The notes: generated from the sequence alone by a model not told the origin. Counted from the stretch's first letter, positions 17,855 through 28,505 are shown. The stretch: DNA of 64,000 nucleotides from Salipiger sp. H15 (GCF_040409955.1 NZ_CP123384.1:2866084-2930083), one strand, 5' to 3'. A program made the numbers and translations.

Positions 17855-17882
17855 AAAAGGGGCCGCCCTTGCAGGCGGCCCC
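17855..17882 (-). terminator. Rho-independent terminator of tig
   Basis: GGGGCCGCC (17859-17867) pairs with GGCGGCCCC (17874-17882). The minus strand continues TTTTGC. It lies 25 bases after the tig stop. Confidence 0.8.
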
Positions 17883-17907
17883 CCGGGTCCGGCGTTTCCG
17901 CCCGGAC

Positions 17908-19239
17908 TTATTCTTCGTCGAGTGCTTCGACGGCCTTCTGGAGGTCTTCTTTCGAGACTTCCTTCTCGGTCACCTTGGCGCCTGCGGCGATGTGATCGAT
18001 GACCTTGTCCTCGAAGATCGGCGCGCGCAGCTGCTGCTGCATCTGGGCGTTCTGGCGCACGAAGTCGAAGAAGGCACGTTCCTGGCCCGGGTACTGACGC
18101 GCCTGCATCAGGATCGCCTGGGTCATCTCCTGGTCGGTCACCTCGATCTCGGCCTTCTGGCCGATCTCGGCGAGCAGCAGGCCAAGGCGCACGCGGCGCT
18201 CGGCGAGCTTGTTGTGCTCGTCGGTGGGCTCGATCTCGCCGTGGTTGTGGCCGTGATCGTCCGGGTGCTCTTCGTGATAGAGCTGGTGCGCGATCTGCTT
18301 GGCTTCCGCCTCGACGAGGCTCGGCGGCAGCTCGAAGCTGACTTCACCGTCCAGCGCGTCGAGCATGGCGCGCTTGAGCACCTGGCGTGCGGCACCGGCG
18401 TACTCGGCTTCGAGGCTCCCGCGGATTTGGGTCTTCAGACCTTCGAGATCCTCGGCACCGAACTTCTTGGCCAGCTCGTCGTCGATCTCGGCCGCAACCG
18501 GCTCCTTGACGGCCTTGACGGTCACGTCGAAGACGGCGGGCTTGCCGGCGAGATGCGCGGCGCCGTATTCCTCGGGGAAGGTGACCTCGACGGCCTTCTC
18601 TTCCTCGACCTTGAGGCCGATCAGCTGGTCTTCGAAGCCGGGGATGAACGAGCCCGAGCCGAGCAGCAGCGGGTAGTCCTCGGCGGAGCCGCCCTCGAAG
18701 GCCTCACCGTCGACCTTGCCGACGAAGTCGATGACGATCTGGTCGCCTTCCTTCGCCTTGGAGCCCTTGCGGCGGTCCTTGAAGTCCTGCGCGTTCTCGG
18801 AGAGCTGCTTGAGCGCCTCGTCGATCGCCGCGTCATCGGCCTTCACCACGAGCTTCTCGAGGGTCAGTTTCGACGCGTCGATTTCCGGAACTTCCGGCAG
18901 CTTCTCGTAGCTCATCTCGACCGAGACGTCGTCGCCTTCTTTCCAGTCCTCGTTGGTCATCTTGACCTGCGGCTGGAGCGCCGGGCGGTCGCCGGTCTTC
19001 TCGAAGTGCTCGTTCATCGCGGCGTCGATGGCTTCCTGCATGCTTTCGCCCAGCACGCGCTGGCCGAACTGCTTCTTCAGCAGCGGCATCGGAACCTTGC
19101 CCTTGCGGAAGCCCTTCATCTCGATTTCCGGACGTGCCTCGACGAGCTTCTCGTTCACCTTCGCATCGAGCTCTTCGGCGGTGAGGATGAGTTCGTAGGC
19201 GCGCTTCAGACCTTCGTTCAGCGTCTCGTTGACCTGCAT
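17908..19239 (-). CDS. tig: Trigger factor, ribosome-associated chaperone and prolyl isomerase
   Basis: The 443-residue protein has the ribosome-binding signature [17 protein letters not shown] near residue 45, a central FKBP-type PPIase domain ([20 protein letters not shown]), and a C-terminal helical chaperone domain. A His-rich insert [11 protein letters not shown] lies in the C-domain. It binds nascent chains at the ribosome exit. The ATG at 19239 with AGGGA gives the normal MQVNETL start. The frame stays open 103 codons upstream through a repeat element, but this is not coding. Confidence 0.98.
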   Translation of the reverse strand: MQVNETLNEGLKRAYELILTAEELDAKVNEKLVEARPEIEMKGFRKGKVPMPLLKKQFGQRVLGESMQEAIDAAMNEHFEKTGDRPALQPQVKMTNEDWKEGDDVSVEMSYEKLPEVPEIDASKLTLEKLVVKADDAAIDEALKQLSENAQDFKDRRKGSKAKEGDQIVIDFVGKVDGEAFEGGSAEDYPLLLGSGSFIPGFEDQLIGLKVEEEKAVEVTFPEEYGAAHLAGKPAVFDVTVKAVKEPVAAEIDDELAKKFGAEDLEGLKTQIRGSLEAEYAGAARQVLKRAMLDALDGEVSFELPPSLVEAEAKQIAHQLYHEEHPDDHGHNHGEIEPTDEHNKLAERRVRLGLLLAEIGQKAEIEVTDQEMTQAILMQARQYPGQERAFFDFVRQNAQMQQQLRAPIFEDKVIDHIAAGAKVTEKEVSKEDLQKAVEALDEE

Positions 19240-19438
19240 GCCAATTCCCTTGTGGTCGTGATGCGAGGGCACGGAATCCGGCCGCCCGCGAAATTCGAAT
19301 TTGCGGTCTTCTATGCGCCTCGGGGGGTCCTTGCAAGGCGGAAACGCGCCGCGCGGCACCTCATCTCGGCGCGGGCCGGGGCAAACCGCCGCTTTCGCGC
19401 CCCGCCCCGGCCCCGCGCCCGTGGCCGCCGCCGGATTT

Positions 19439-19490
19439 GCGTATTTGGAAAGAGAAGAAAACCCGCCCCTTCTTCTCTTTCCAAATACGC
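19439..19490. repeat. Perfect 21-bp inverted repeat, AGAGAAGAA variant of the dispersed repeat
   Basis: Left arm 19439-19459 starts GCGTATTTGGAAAGAGAAGA and right arm 19470-19490 is its exact reverse complement, with a 10-base C-rich loop. A second copy with two mismatches lies at 63830-63894. Confidence 0.85.
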
Positions 19491-19551
19491 ACTCAGGTCC
19501 CGCCAGCCGCGCCGGGCCGGGGCGGCGCGCGGCGCAGACAGGGGCCAACGG

Positions 19552-19582
19552 AAAAGGGGCCCGCCGGGATGGCGGGGCCCTT
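19552..19582 (-). terminator. Terminator of pntAB
   Basis: AGGGGCCCGCC and GGCGGGGCCCT form a stem with one mismatch. TTTTC follows on the minus strand. It lies 26 bases beyond the pntB stop. Confidence 0.7.
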
Positions 19583-19607
19583 CCTTGTCTTTCACGTCCG
19601 CGCGGCG

Positions 19608-21041
19608 TCAGCCGATCTTGGTCAGCAGCTCGCCGATCGACTGCTTGGCGTCACCGTAGTACATCCGCGTGTTGTCCTTGTAGAACAGCGGGTTCTCGAT
19701 GCCCGAGTAGCCGGTGCCCTGGCCACGTTTGGAGACGAAGACCTGCTTGGCCTTCCACACTTCCAGCACCGGCATGCCGGCGATGGGCGAGTTCGGGTCT
19801 TCCTGCGCGGCGGGGTTCACGATGTCGTTCGAGCCGATGACGATGACCACGTCGGTCTCGGGGAAGTCCTCGTTGATCTCGTCCATTTCCAGAACGATGT
19901 CATAGGGGACCTTCGCCTCTGCCAGCAGCACGTTCATGTGGCCCGGCAGGCGGCCCGCCACGGGGTGGATGGCGAAACGCACCTCCTTGCCCTGCGCGCG
20001 CAGCTTGCGGGTCAGTTCCGCGACGTTCTGCTGCGCCTGCGCCACCGCCATGCCGTAGCCCGGCACGATGATGACGCTGTCCGCGTCCTCGAGCGCCGCG
20101 GCGACGCCCTCGACGTCGATCGCCACCTGCTCGCCCTCGACCTCCATCGCCGGGCCCGAGGTGCCACCGAAGCCGCCGAGGATCACCGACACGAAGCTGC
20201 GGTTCATCGCCTTGCACATGATGTACGACAGGATCGCACCCGAGGAGCCGACCAGCGCGCCGACGACGATCAGCAGATCGTTCGACAGCGAGAAGCCGAT
20301 CGCCGCCGCGGCCCAGCCCGAGTAGCTGTTCAGCATCGAGACCACCACGGGCATGTCGGCGCCGCCGATGCCCATGATCAGGTGGTAGCCGATGAAGAGC
20401 GCGCAGAGCGTCATGATCAGCACCGGGACGAGCCCGCCGCTGTTCATGTACCAGATGAGGCAGATCACCGAGAGCGCCGCGGCGGACGCGTTCAGGATGT
20501 GCCCGCCCGGCAGTTTCTCGGCCTTCGAGGTCACCTTGCCGGCCAGCTTGCCATAGGCGATCACCGAGCCGGTGAAGGTCACCGCGCCGATGAAGATGCC
20601 GAGGAAGAGCTCGACCTGCAGGATGCTGAGCTCGACCGGGGTCTTGTGCGCGACGAGCTCGGCGAAGGTGCCGTGCACCGCCTCACCGGCGGCGCGGGCC
20701 TTCTCGACCGTGCGCATGGTCAGGTGCGCGTTGAAGCCGACGAAGACCGCCGCGAGGCCGACCAGAGAGTGCATGGCGGCGACCAGCTGCGGCATCTCGG
20801 TCATCTCGACCTTCTTCGCCACGTAGGTGCCGATGATGCCGCCCGCCGCGATCAGGATGACCGCCAGCAGCCACAGGCCCGAGCCCGGGCCGATCAGCGT
20901 GGCGAAGACCGCGAGGCCCATGCCGACGATGCCGTACCACACCGCGCGCTTGGCGCTCTCCTGCCCCGAGAGGCCGCCGAGCGACAGGATGAACAGAACG
21001 GCCGCGACCACGTAGGCCGCCGTCGTGAATCCGAATTCCAT
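19608..21041 (-). CDS. pntB: NAD(P) transhydrogenase subunit beta
   Basis: The 477-residue protein has multiple membrane spans in its first half (domain II). The soluble NADP-binding domain III includes [35 protein letters not shown] (20 residues) and [14 protein letters not shown]. With PntA it couples hydride transfer between NADH and NADP to proton flow. I chose ATG 21041 because AGGAGAGG is properly spaced from it; a GTG three codons earlier lies too close to that site. Confidence 0.97.
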   Translation of the reverse strand: MEFGFTTAAYVVAAVLFILSLGGLSGQESAKRAVWYGIVGMGLAVFATLIGPGSGLWLLAVILIAAGGIIGTYVAKKVEMTEMPQLVAAMHSLVGLAAVFVGFNAHLTMRTVEKARAAGEAVHGTFAELVAHKTPVELSILQVELFLGIFIGAVTFTGSVIAYGKLAGKVTSKAEKLPGGHILNASAAALSVICLIWYMNSGGLVPVLIMTLCALFIGYHLIMGIGGADMPVVVSMLNSYSGWAAAAIGFSLSNDLLIVVGALVGSSGAILSYIMCKAMNRSFVSVILGGFGGTSGPAMEVEGEQVAIDVEGVAAALEDADSVIIVPGYGMAVAQAQQNVAELTRKLRAQGKEVRFAIHPVAGRLPGHMNVLLAEAKVPYDIVLEMDEINEDFPETDVVIVIGSNDIVNPAAQEDPNSPIAGMPVLEVWKAKQVFVSKRGQGTGYSGIENPLFYKDNTRMYYGDAKQSIGELLTKIG

Positions 21042-21056
21042 TGTCCCCACCTCTCC

Positions 21057-22631
21057 TTACGATTTCTGGAACATGGCGAGCATGCGCCGTGTCACGAGGA
21101 AGCCACCGAAGATGTTGATCCCGGCCATGAAGACCGAGAGCGCGGCAAGGATGATCACCAGCCAGTTGCCCGAGCCGATCTGCATCAGCGCGCCAAGGAT
21201 GATGATCGAGGAGATGGCGTTGGTGACGGCCATCAGCGGGGTGTGCAGCGAATGCGAGACGTTCCAGATCACCTGGAAGCCGACGAAGACCGAGAGCACG
21301 AAGACGATGAAGTGCTGCATGAAGCTGGCGGGCGCAACGAGGCCCACGCCGAGCAGCAGCACCGCGCCGACGGTGAGCAGGGTGACCTGGCTCTTCGTCT
21401 GGGCCTTGAAGGCGGCGACTTCCTGCGCGCGCTTCTGTTCCGGCGTCAGCTCGGGCAGCTTCTCCTTCGGCTTCTGCGCGGCGATCGCCTTGGTCTTCGG
21501 CGGCGGCGGCGGGAAGGTGACGGCCTTGCCATGCGCGATGGTCGCGCCGCGGATCACGTCGTCTTCCATGTTGTGGTTGACCGTGCCGTCCTTGCCGGGG
21601 GTCAGGTCCGCCATCATGTGCCGGATGTTGGTGGCGTAGAGCGTCGAGCTCTGCGTCGCCATGCGGCTCGGGAAGTCGGTGTAGCCGATGATGGTCACGC
21701 CGTTGTCGGTGACGATCTTCTGGTCCATCACCGTCAGCTTGCAGTTGCCGCCGCGCTCTGCCGCGAGGTCGACGATCACCGAGCCGGGTTTCATCGCCTT
21801 GACCATGTCCTCGGTCCAGAGCTCGGGGGCTTCCCGGTTCGGAATGAGGGCGGTGGTGATGACGATGTCCATCTGCGGCGCAAGTTCACGGAACTTGGCA
21901 AGCTGGGCCTCGCGGAACTCGGGGCTGGAGACCGAGGCGTAGCCGCCCGACGATGCGCCGTCGGCCTGCTCTTCCTCGAAGTCGAGGTAGACGAATTCCG
22001 CGCCCATGGATTCGACTTGCTCGGCCACTTCCGGGCGCACGTCGAAGGCATAGGTGATCGCGCCCAGAGAGGTCGAGGTGCCGATGGCCGCAAGACCCGC
22101 GACGCCGGCGCCGACGATCAGCACCTTGGCGGGCGGCACCTTGCCGGCGGCGGTCACCTGGCCGGTGAAGAAGCGGCCGAAGTTGTTGCCCGCCTCGATC
22201 ACCGCGCGGTACCCGGCGATGTTGGCCATGGAGGACAGCGCGTCCATCTTCTGCGCGCGGGAGATCCGCGGCACCATGTCCATCGCGATCACGCTGGCGC
22301 CGATATCGGCGGCCTGCTTCATCAGCGCCTCGTTGGCGACCGGGTAGAAGAAGGAGATCAGCAGTTTCTCGGGCGTGAGGTACGCCACTTCCTCTTCGCT
22401 CGGCGGGCGCACCTTGGCAACGATGTCCGACTGCGCCCAGAGCGCCCCGGCATCCGCCACCACGGTCACGCCAGCGGCCTCGTAGGCCGCGTCGGCAAAG
22501 CCTGCCTTCGCGCCGGCGCCTGACTGGATCAGGCAATCATATCCCAGCTTCTGCAGTTGCAGCGCCGAGTCCGGGGTCATGGCGACGCGCGCCTCTCCCT
22601 CGAAAATCTCTGTCGGCGTTCCGATCTTCAC
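21057..22631 (-). CDS. pntA: NAD(P) transhydrogenase subunit alpha
   Basis: The 524-residue protein begins [20 protein letters not shown]. It has the NAD-binding domain I ([17 protein letters not shown], plus the RATKEGSI-like loop replaced by [13 protein letters not shown]) joined by a Pro/Lys-rich linker ([14 protein letters not shown]) to four C-terminal membrane spans. This is the single-chain E. coli-type alpha subunit, not the split PntAA/PntAB common in some alphaproteobacteria. The start is GTG with GGGGGA upstream. It precedes pntB by 15 bases. Confidence 0.97.
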   Translation of the reverse strand: MKIGTPTEIFEGEARVAMTPDSALQLQKLGYDCLIQSGAGAKAGFADAAYEAAGVTVVADAGALWAQSDIVAKVRPPSEEEVAYLTPEKLLISFFYPVANEALMKQAADIGASVIAMDMVPRISRAQKMDALSSMANIAGYRAVIEAGNNFGRFFTGQVTAAGKVPPAKVLIVGAGVAGLAAIGTSTSLGAITYAFDVRPEVAEQVESMGAEFVYLDFEEEQADGASSGGYASVSSPEFREAQLAKFRELAPQMDIVITTALIPNREAPELWTEDMVKAMKPGSVIVDLAAERGGNCKLTVMDQKIVTDNGVTIIGYTDFPSRMATQSSTLYATNIRHMMADLTPGKDGTVNHNMEDDVIRGATIAHGKAVTFPPPPPKTKAIAAQKPKEKLPELTPEQKRAQEVAAFKAQTKSQVTLLTVGAVLLLGVGLVAPASFMQHFIVFVLSVFVGFQVIWNVSHSLHTPLMAVTNAISSIIILGALMQIGSGNWLVIILAALSVFMAGINIFGGFLVTRRMLAMFQKS

Positions 22632-22766
22632 GTAATTCGTCCCCCTTTTAGGCCGAGTCTCCGACCCTTCATGGTCTCGTGTTGGTGTCCGGTTGACGTA
22701 TGGTCTACCCGTGCGGTGCCATGCTCACAACCGGAACGACCCGGTTAAACACATGGCGAAGAAAAA

Positions 22767-23219
22767 TCAAAGCCACCTTCTAGTTTGTGTCTCATAGTTG
22801 CGGAATGCCGCAACAAACTTTCGTCTCAAACGCGCCTCTTCGGGCTCGATGAAGCGCTTTTCCAGCAGCCAGACGAAGATCGGCAGCAGGACAAGCGACA
22901 GCACCGCATCCCAGTAGAAGATGAATCCTGCAAGAATCATCACGTCTCCCAGGTAGATGGGATTGCGCGACAGGCGGAACACGCCCGAGGTCACCAGCCG
23001 GTCCGGCTCGGCATGGGGCATGAAGGTGGTGCGCGCGCGCCGCATCTCGAGCAGCGCCAGCGCCGCGATCAGCACGCCGCCGCCCACCAGCAGCCCGCCC
23101 AGCAGGTCCGCCCAGACCGGGCCGAAACCCAGCCCCAGCGGCAGCGAGGCCTTCTGCGCGCGGGCGAGGCAGAGGCAGGCCAGCAGCCAGACGGGAGGCA
23201 GATCGAATTTTCCTTGCAT
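22767..23219 (-). CDS. Isoprenylcysteine carboxyl methyltransferase-family membrane protein
   Basis: The 150-residue protein has about four membrane spans and the ICMT/PEMT signature LVTSGVFRLSRNPIYLGDV, with the following EKRFIEPEEARLRRKF near the C-terminus. Bacterial members are integral-membrane methyltransferases of largely unknown substrate. A strong AAGGAGG precedes the ATG. It stands alone between pntA and kynU. Confidence 0.88.
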   Translation of the reverse strand: MQGKFDLPPVWLLACLCLARAQKASLPLGLGFGPVWADLLGGLLVGGGVLIAALALLEMRRARTTFMPHAEPDRLVTSGVFRLSRNPIYLGDVMILAGFIFYWDAVLSLVLLPIFVWLLEKRFIEPEEARLRRKFVAAFRNYETQTRRWL

Positions 23220-23468
23220 CGCGCCTCACCTCCTTTGCCTGGACCGGACCAACCCGCAGGTCCAACTCACGGTGCCGATAGGGCTTTTCGATGTCTAGCG
23301 CGGCGTTGCCGCGACGTCGCGCGGGCGATATGCCGCAGCCCGATCTTGCCTCCTCCGCAAATCCCCGCCACTTTCCCCGCCGACACACGGGGGCCGCTGG
23401 AGGACCCGGGCGGCGACCGGCACCCCGGCCCGCGCCGGAGACCGGCCCCGCATCGCAGGAGGCATGAC

Positions 23469-24677
23469 TTGACCACCCCCACAGGCTCCATCTTCGACTG
23501 GACCAAGGAGCAGTTCCACATCCCGCTCGGGATGCTCTATCTCGACGGCAACTCGCTGGGCCCGCTGCCCAAGGCGACCCCCGCGCGCATCCAGAAGATG
23601 CTGACCGAGGAATGGGGCGATCACCTCGTCACCGGCTGGAACGCCTGCAACTGGATGGAGATGCCGACCCGGCTCGGCGACCGCATCGGCCGCCTGATCG
23701 GTGCCGAGAAGGGCCACACGGTGGTCGGCGACACGCTCTCGATCAAGGTCTTCCAGGCGCTGGCCGCCGCCGTGGCGCTGAACCCCGGGCGCAAGGTGAT
23801 CCTGTCGGACACCGGCAACTTCCCGTCCGACCTCTACATGGCCGAGGGGCTGATCGAACTGCTCGGGGACGACTACGAGCTGCGCCTCGCCGAGCCGCAC
23901 CGACTCGAGGAGGAGATCACCGAGGAGGTCGCCGTGCTCTTGGTGACCGAGGTCGACTACCGCACCGGCCGCCGCCACGACGTCGCGGCGCTGACCGCCA
24001 AGGCGCACGAGATGGGCGCGCTGGCGATCTGGGATCTGGCGCATTCGGCGGGCGCGCTGCCGGTCGACGTGGCGGGCGGCAAGGCCGATTTCGCCGTCGG
24101 CTGCACCTACAAGTACCTCAACGCCGGCCCCGGCGCCCCGGCCTTCATCTACGTGGCGCCCCGCCACGCCGCCCATGCCGAGCCCGCGCTCTCGGGCTGG
24201 CTCGGCCATGACACGCCCTTCGCCTTCGAGCGCAGCTACCGCCCCGCGCCGGGGATCGAGCGGATGCGCGTCGGCACCCCGCCGGTGATCCAGATGGCGG
24301 CGCTCGACGCCGCGCTCGACGTCTGGGACAAGGTGGACATGGAGGATGTGCGCAAGCGCTCGCTGGCGCTGACCGGGCTGATGATCGAGGAGGTCGAGAC
24401 CCATTGCCCGGGGCTCAAGCTTGCCACCCCGCGCGAGAACGAGCAGCGCGGCAGCCAGGTCAGCTTCCGCTTCGAACATGGCTATGCCGCGATGCAGGCG
24501 CTGATCGACCAGGGCGTGATCGGCGATTTCCGCGCGCCCGACATCATGCGCTTCGGCATCTCCCCGCTCTACATCGGCGAGGACGAGGTGCGCGAGGCGG
24601 TCGAGATCCTCGCCCGCATCCTGCGCGGCGCGCTCTGGGACCAGCCGAAGTACCAGCAGCGCAGGCGCGTCACGTGA
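23469..24677 (+). CDS. kynU: Kynureninase
   Basis: The 402-residue PLP enzyme has LYLDGNSLGPLPK, GDTLSIKVFQ, the aspartate in IWDLAHSAGA, and the PLP lysine K215 in CTYKYLNAGPG. It cleaves kynurenine to anthranilate and alanine in tryptophan catabolism. The only sensible start is TTG at 23469: AGGAGG lies 6 bases before it. An ATG at 23464 is out of frame and reaches a stop after two codons. The 249-base region upstream (23220-23468) shows no gene. Its stop codon abuts the next gene's stop. Confidence 0.95.
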   Translation: MTTPTGSIFDWTKEQFHIPLGMLYLDGNSLGPLPKATPARIQKMLTEEWGDHLVTGWNACNWMEMPTRLGDRIGRLIGAEKGHTVVGDTLSIKVFQALAAAVALNPGRKVILSDTGNFPSDLYMAEGLIELLGDDYELRLAEPHRLEEEITEEVAVLLVTEVDYRTGRRHDVAALTAKAHEMGALAIWDLAHSAGALPVDVAGGKADFAVGCTYKYLNAGPGAPAFIYVAPRHAAHAEPALSGWLGHDTPFAFERSYRPAPGIERMRVGTPPVIQMAALDAALDVWDKVDMEDVRKRSLALTGLMIEEVETHCPGLKLATPRENEQRGSQVSFRFEHGYAAMQALIDQGVIGDFRAPDIMRFGISPLYIGEDEVREAVEILARILRGALWDQPKYQQRRRVT

Positions 24678-25463
24678 TCAGGCGGACTTGACCCGGGGGG
24701 CCTCCTGCCCCTCGGCCCTGCCCGCCCAGGCCCGCACCGCGTCGCCGAAGGCGGTGAAGAGCGGGCGCGAGACCGGATCATTGGCGGCATCCCACTCGGG
24801 GTGCCACTGCACCGCCAGGGTGAAGCCCGGCGCGCCTCGGACGTAGAGCGCCTCGGGCGTGCCGTCGGGGGCGAGCCCCTCGATCTCGATCCGCGCGCCG
24901 GGGCGGTTGATGCCCTGCCCGTGCAGCGTGTTGGTCATCACCTCGGTGGCGCCGAAAAGGTGGTGGAACCGCCCGCCCGGCGTCAGCGTCACCTTGTGGC
25001 GCAGCGCGAACTTCTCCTCGAGCGTGCCGTCGGGCGGCATGCGGTGGTTCATCCGTCCCGGCAGGTCGCGGATCTCGGGGTAGAGCGTGCCGCCCATGGC
25101 GACGTTGACCTCCTGGAAGCCGCGACAGATGCCGAGGAAGGGCTGGCCGCGCTCGACGCAGGCGCGCACCAGCGGCAGCACGATAGCATCGCGGGCGCGG
25201 TCGAAGGCACCATGCGCCTCGGTCGCCTCTTCGCCGTATTCCTCGGGGTGCACGTTCGGCCGCCCGCCGGTGAGCAGGAAGCCGTCGCAGGTCTCCATCA
25301 GTTCCTCGACCGAGACGAAGCGCGGGTCCGCCGCGATCAGCAGCGGCAGGCAGCCCGCGACGCAGGACACGGCCTCGGTGTTCATCACCCCGCCCGCGTG
25401 GGCGGGGTAGGTCTCGTTGATCAGGTGCTGGTTTCCGATGATGCCGACGACGGGACGGGTCAT
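24678..25463 (-). CDS. Class I glutamine amidotransferase-like hydrolase (peptidase C26, PuuD-like)
   Basis: The 261-residue protein has LLTGGRPNVHPEEYG, nucleophile Cys in FLGICRGFQEVNV, and the His of VQWHPEWD, the catalytic set of gamma-glutamyl-gamma-aminobutyrate hydrolases. It would cleave gamma-glutamyl amides in polyamine catabolism, although no other puu genes are nearby. ATG 25463 is chosen because GGAGAGG is 7 bases from it; an ATG at 25469 is only one base away. It converges with kynU, with stops directly abutting. Confidence 0.88.
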   Translation of the reverse strand: MTRPVVGIIGNQHLINETYPAHAGGVMNTEAVSCVAGCLPLLIAADPRFVSVEELMETCDGFLLTGGRPNVHPEEYGEEATEAHGAFDRARDAIVLPLVRACVERGQPFLGICRGFQEVNVAMGGTLYPEIRDLPGRMNHRMPPDGTLEEKFALRHKVTLTPGGRFHHLFGATEVMTNTLHGQGINRPGARIEIEGLAPDGTPEALYVRGAPGFTLAVQWHPEWDAANDPVSRPLFTAFGDAVRAWAGRAEGQEAPRVKSA

Positions 25464-25528
25464 TTGCATGCCTCTCCTTGCCTGTTTAGGTCAAACATAA
25501 GGCACGGAGAGGCAGTTAGAAAGGTGGC

Positions 25529-25957
25529 TCAGATGAGTGCGGTCAGCCCCACCGCCTCGATGCCCGCTTTTGCGGCAGCCGCGTCATTGTCCGAGGAATC
25601 CCCGGTCACCCCCACCGCGCCCAGCGTCCGGCCCTTGGAATCCTTGACCAAAACGCCACCCGGCACGGGGATCAGCTTGCCGCCGAAGGCGCCGTTGGCG
25701 GCGGCGATGAAATAGGCCTGTGCCTCAGCGCGCGCCATCTGTGCAGAGCCGGGCATGCCCAGCATGACCGCGCCGTAGGCTTTGCCGAAGGCGATCTCGA
25801 ACCGCCCCGGCGAGGCGCCGTCCTGCCGCTCGAAGGCCTGCACGTGGCCGCCCTCGTCCAGCACCACCACCGACAGCGGCGCCATGCCCGCCGCCTTGCC
25901 GGCCTCCAGCGCCTTGCGGATGATGGTCCGCGCGCGGCTCAGCGAAATTCCCGCCAT
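25529..25957 (-). CDS. glcG: GlcG/HbpS-family protein
   Basis: The 142-residue protein shows the GlcG fold: VVVLDEGGHVQAFERQDGA, KAYGAVML, and LIPVPGGVLVKD with GAVGVTGD. Members bind heme or cobalamin-like ligands, and glcG is found in glycolate (glc) operons. It lies just downstream of glcB in the same direction, which supports the glc assignment. GAGAAGGATC precedes the ATG. A hairpin (26033-26055) lies between the two genes. Confidence 0.88.
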   Translation of the reverse strand: MAGISLSRARTIIRKALEAGKAAGMAPLSVVVLDEGGHVQAFERQDGASPGRFEIAFGKAYGAVMLGMPGSAQMARAEAQAYFIAAANGAFGGKLIPVPGGVLVKDSKGRTLGAVGVTGDSSDNDAAAAKAGIEAVGLTALI

Positions 25958-26032
25958 GATCCTTCTCCCTCATCACGGACAGACGCGCCGCGCCCGCCCC
26001 TTCCATATGTCTCAAATATCCTCGGGGGAGCG

Positions 26033-26055
26033 CGAGGGGGCAGACAGCCCCCTCG
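26033..26055 (-). terminator. Hairpin downstream of glcB
   Basis: CGAGGGGGC (26033-26041) pairs with GCCCCCTCG (26047-26055). No U-run follows, so it may be an mRNA 3' or processing hairpin between glcB and glcG. Confidence 0.45.
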
Positions 26056-26097
26056 CTCCGGCGCGGATCACCCCGCGCCTGCCTCCCACAAGCCCGA

Positions 26098-28239
26098 TCA
26101 GCCCGCCTTCAGCTCCAGCCGCCGCTTGTGCAGCACCGGCTCGGTATAGCCCGAGGGCTGCACCCGGCCCTCGAACACCAGATCGCAGGCGGCCCTGTAG
26201 GCCACGCTGTCGAAGCCCGGCGCCATCGGGATGTAGGCGGCATCCCCGGCGTTCTGGCGATCGACCACGGCGGCCATCTTCTCCATCACGCCGCGAACTT
26301 CGCCTTCGGAGACCACCCCGTGGTGCAGCCAGTTGGCAAGGTGCTGCGAGGAGATGCGGCAGGTCGCGCGGTCCTCCATCAGGCCGACATCGTGGATGTC
26401 CGGCACCTTCGAGCAGCCGACGCCCTGGTCGACCCAGCGCACCACGTAGCCGAGGATGCCCTGCGCGTTGTTCTCGATCTCCTCGCGGATCTCGTCTTCC
26501 GACCAGTTGGCCCCGGCGGCGACCGGGATGGTCAGCAGGTCTTCCAGAGTCCCGCGCGGACCGCCCGCGGCGATCTCGGCCTGGCGGGCGAGCACGTCGA
26601 CCTTGTGGTAATGCAGCGCGTGCAGCGTCGCGGCGGTGGGCGACGGCACCCAGGCGCAGTTGGCCCCGGCCTTCGGATGGCCGATCTTCGCCTCGAGCAT
26701 CGCCGCCATCAGGTCGGGCATGGCCCACATGCCCTTGCCGATCTGCGCCTTGCCGCGCAGCCCGCAGGCGAGGCCGATGTCGACGTTGCGGTCCTCGTAG
26801 GAGGCGATCCACTTCGTGCCCTTGATGTCGCCCTTGCGCAGCATCGGCCCCGCTTCCATCGCCGTGTGCATCTCGTCGCCGGTGCGGTCGAGGAAGCCGG
26901 TGTTGATGAAGGCGACGCGGTTCTTCGCGGCGCGGATGCATTCCTTGAGGTTGGCCGAAGTGCGGCGCTCCTCGTCCATGATGCCGAGCTTGACGGTGTA
27001 TTGCGGCAGGCCGAGCGCGCTCTCGACGAAGCTGAAGACCTCGTTCGCGAAAGCCACTTCTTCCGGCCCGTGCATCTTCGGCTTCACCACGTAGACCGAG
27101 CCTTGGGTCGAGTTGCGCGGCCCGCCCGTCTTGGCAAGGTCGTGCCTGGCGATGAGCGTGGTGACCATCGCGTCCATCAGCCCTTCGAAGATCTCCGAGC
27201 CGTCCTTCAGCAGGATCGCCGGGTTGGTCATCAGGTGGCCGACGTTGCGCACCAGCATGAGCGCGCGGCCCTTCAGAACCAGCTCCGATCCGTCGGGCGC
27301 GGTGTAGGTCCGGTCCGCGGCGAGCGTCCGGGTGACCTGCTTGCCGCCCTTCTCGAACGTGTCGGCAAGGTCGCCCTTCATCAGGCCGAGCCAGTTGGAA
27401 TAGGCCAGCGCCTTGTCCTCGCCGTCGACGCAGGCGACCGAGTCCTCGCAGTCCATGATCGCCGAGATGGCGGATTCCATCAGCACGTCCGCGAGGCCCG
27501 AGGCATCGTCCTTGCCGATGAAATGGCTGCGGTCGATGACCAGCTCGACGTGCAGCGCGTTGTTCACCAGCAGCACCGCCTCGGGCGCGGCGGCATCACC
27601 CCGGTACCCGACGAACTGCTCCGGCCTGGCGAGGGGCTTGCCGCCGACCAGCAGCGCGCCGCCCTCGACCGAATAGCCCGCCGCCCCGGCATGGCTGCCG
27701 CCCGCGACCGGGAAATTCTCGTCGAGGAAGGCCTTGGCGGCCGCCACCACCTCCTTGCCGCGCGCGGCGTCGAAGGCGCCCTTCGGCGGGGTCGAGCCCA
27801 TCGCGTCGGTGCCGTAGAAGGCATCGTAGAGCGAGCCCCAGCGGGCGTTGGCGGCGTTCAGCGCGTAGCGGGCGTTGGTGATCGGCACGACCAGCTGCGG
27901 GCCCGGGATCGAAGCGAACTCGGGGTCGGTGTTCTCGGTCTCGATGTCGAAGTCCGGGCCCTCGGGCAGCAGGTAGCCGATCTCCTCGAGGAATTCGGTA
28001 TACGCCACCATGTCCGGCTGGCCGGGGTTGGCCTTGTGCCAGGCGTCGAGCTGTGCCTGCAGATCGTCGCGCTTGGCCAGCAGCGCCGCGTTGCGCGGGC
28101 CGAAGTCATGCGCCAGTTCCGACAGCGCCGCCCAGAACGCATCCGCCTCCACGCCGCTGCCCGGAAGGGCCTTTTCCTCCACGAACTGGAAGAGAACCGG
28201 GTCGATCTGCAGGCCGTGGCGGTCAATGCGTGCGTTCAT
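26098..28239 (-). CDS. glcB: Malate synthase G
   Basis: The 713-residue enzyme has the MSG fold. [14 protein letters not shown] carries the catalytic Arg, IMDCEDSVA and MHGPEEV carry Mg ligands, and D623 in [14 protein letters not shown] is the catalytic base (E. coli D631). QNAGD and SGYTEPVLH follow. It condenses glyoxylate with acetyl-CoA to malate. The start has AAGGAG upstream. A palindrome inside the predicted promoter (28278-28291) suggests repressor control. Confidence 0.98.
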   Translation of the reverse strand: MNARIDRHGLQIDPVLFQFVEEKALPGSGVEADAFWAALSELAHDFGPRNAALLAKRDDLQAQLDAWHKANPGQPDMVAYTEFLEEIGYLLPEGPDFDIETENTDPEFASIPGPQLVVPITNARYALNAANARWGSLYDAFYGTDAMGSTPPKGAFDAARGKEVVAAAKAFLDENFPVAGGSHAGAAGYSVEGGALLVGGKPLARPEQFVGYRGDAAAPEAVLLVNNALHVELVIDRSHFIGKDDASGLADVLMESAISAIMDCEDSVACVDGEDKALAYSNWLGLMKGDLADTFEKGGKQVTRTLAADRTYTAPDGSELVLKGRALMLVRNVGHLMTNPAILLKDGSEIFEGLMDAMVTTLIARHDLAKTGGPRNSTQGSVYVVKPKMHGPEEVAFANEVFSFVESALGLPQYTVKLGIMDEERRTSANLKECIRAAKNRVAFINTGFLDRTGDEMHTAMEAGPMLRKGDIKGTKWIASYEDRNVDIGLACGLRGKAQIGKGMWAMPDLMAAMLEAKIGHPKAGANCAWVPSPTAATLHALHYHKVDVLARQAEIAAGGPRGTLEDLLTIPVAAGANWSEDEIREEIENNAQGILGYVVRWVDQGVGCSKVPDIHDVGLMEDRATCRISSQHLANWLHHGVVSEGEVRGVMEKMAAVVDRQNAGDAAYIPMAPGFDSVAYRAACDLVFEGRVQPSGYTEPVLHKRRLELKAG

Positions 28240-28271
28240 GGGACATCTCCTTCGGAATCGTCGTCACGTCA

Positions 28272-28300
28272 CGTTTAGGAAACAAGTTTCCGATAGGCAA
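28272..28300 (-). promoter_or_regulatory. Candidate glcB promoter with operator palindrome in the spacer
   Basis: On the minus strand TTGCCT (28300-28295) and TAAACG (28277-28272) are 17 bases apart. The spacer carries the perfect inverted repeat GGAAAC-TT-GTTTCC (28278-28291). The rest of the 28240-28540 gap contains the terminator and repeat at 28472-28528, and nothing else is recognised. Confidence 0.45.
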
Positions 28301-28471
28301 CACGCGTGGTCATATAAACTAACCAAAATCCACGACAGACTATTTGCCGTGCCGATAGTCGTCACCCGGTGGGCCGAAACGCCGCCCCGCCTGCCCCCAG
28401 CCTAGGCCCCGGACAGCGCCCCGGCCAAGCCCGCAACCGCCCGGGGGCCGCGGCCCGACCGCCGCGACGCG

Positions 28472-28503
28472 AAAAAGGGGCGCCCGCTCCCCGCGCACGC
28501 CCC
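28472..28503 (-). terminator. Terminator of the Atm1-like exporter gene
   Basis: GGGGCG..CGC pairs with GCG..CGCCCC with two internal mismatches. The minus strand then runs into TTTTT. It lies 38 bases beyond the stop. Confidence 0.65.
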
Positions 28504-28505
28504 TG

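Larger units (their letters stand above)
19240..19607. other. Intergenic region between pntB and tig
   Basis: This 368-base stretch holds the tig upstream region, a perfect palindromic repeat (19439-19490) and the pntAB terminator (19552-19582). I see no gene in it. Confidence 0.7.

Noticed and set aside
19240..19548. N-terminal extension of trigger factor
   Set aside because: The open frame runs through a palindromic repeat. The family N-terminus and ribosome-binding site fix the start at 19239.
19437..22523. Very long open frame antisense to pntAB
   Set aside because: High-GC codon usage leaves antisense frames open. The product is low-complexity Arg/His/Asp-rich and pntAB are certain.
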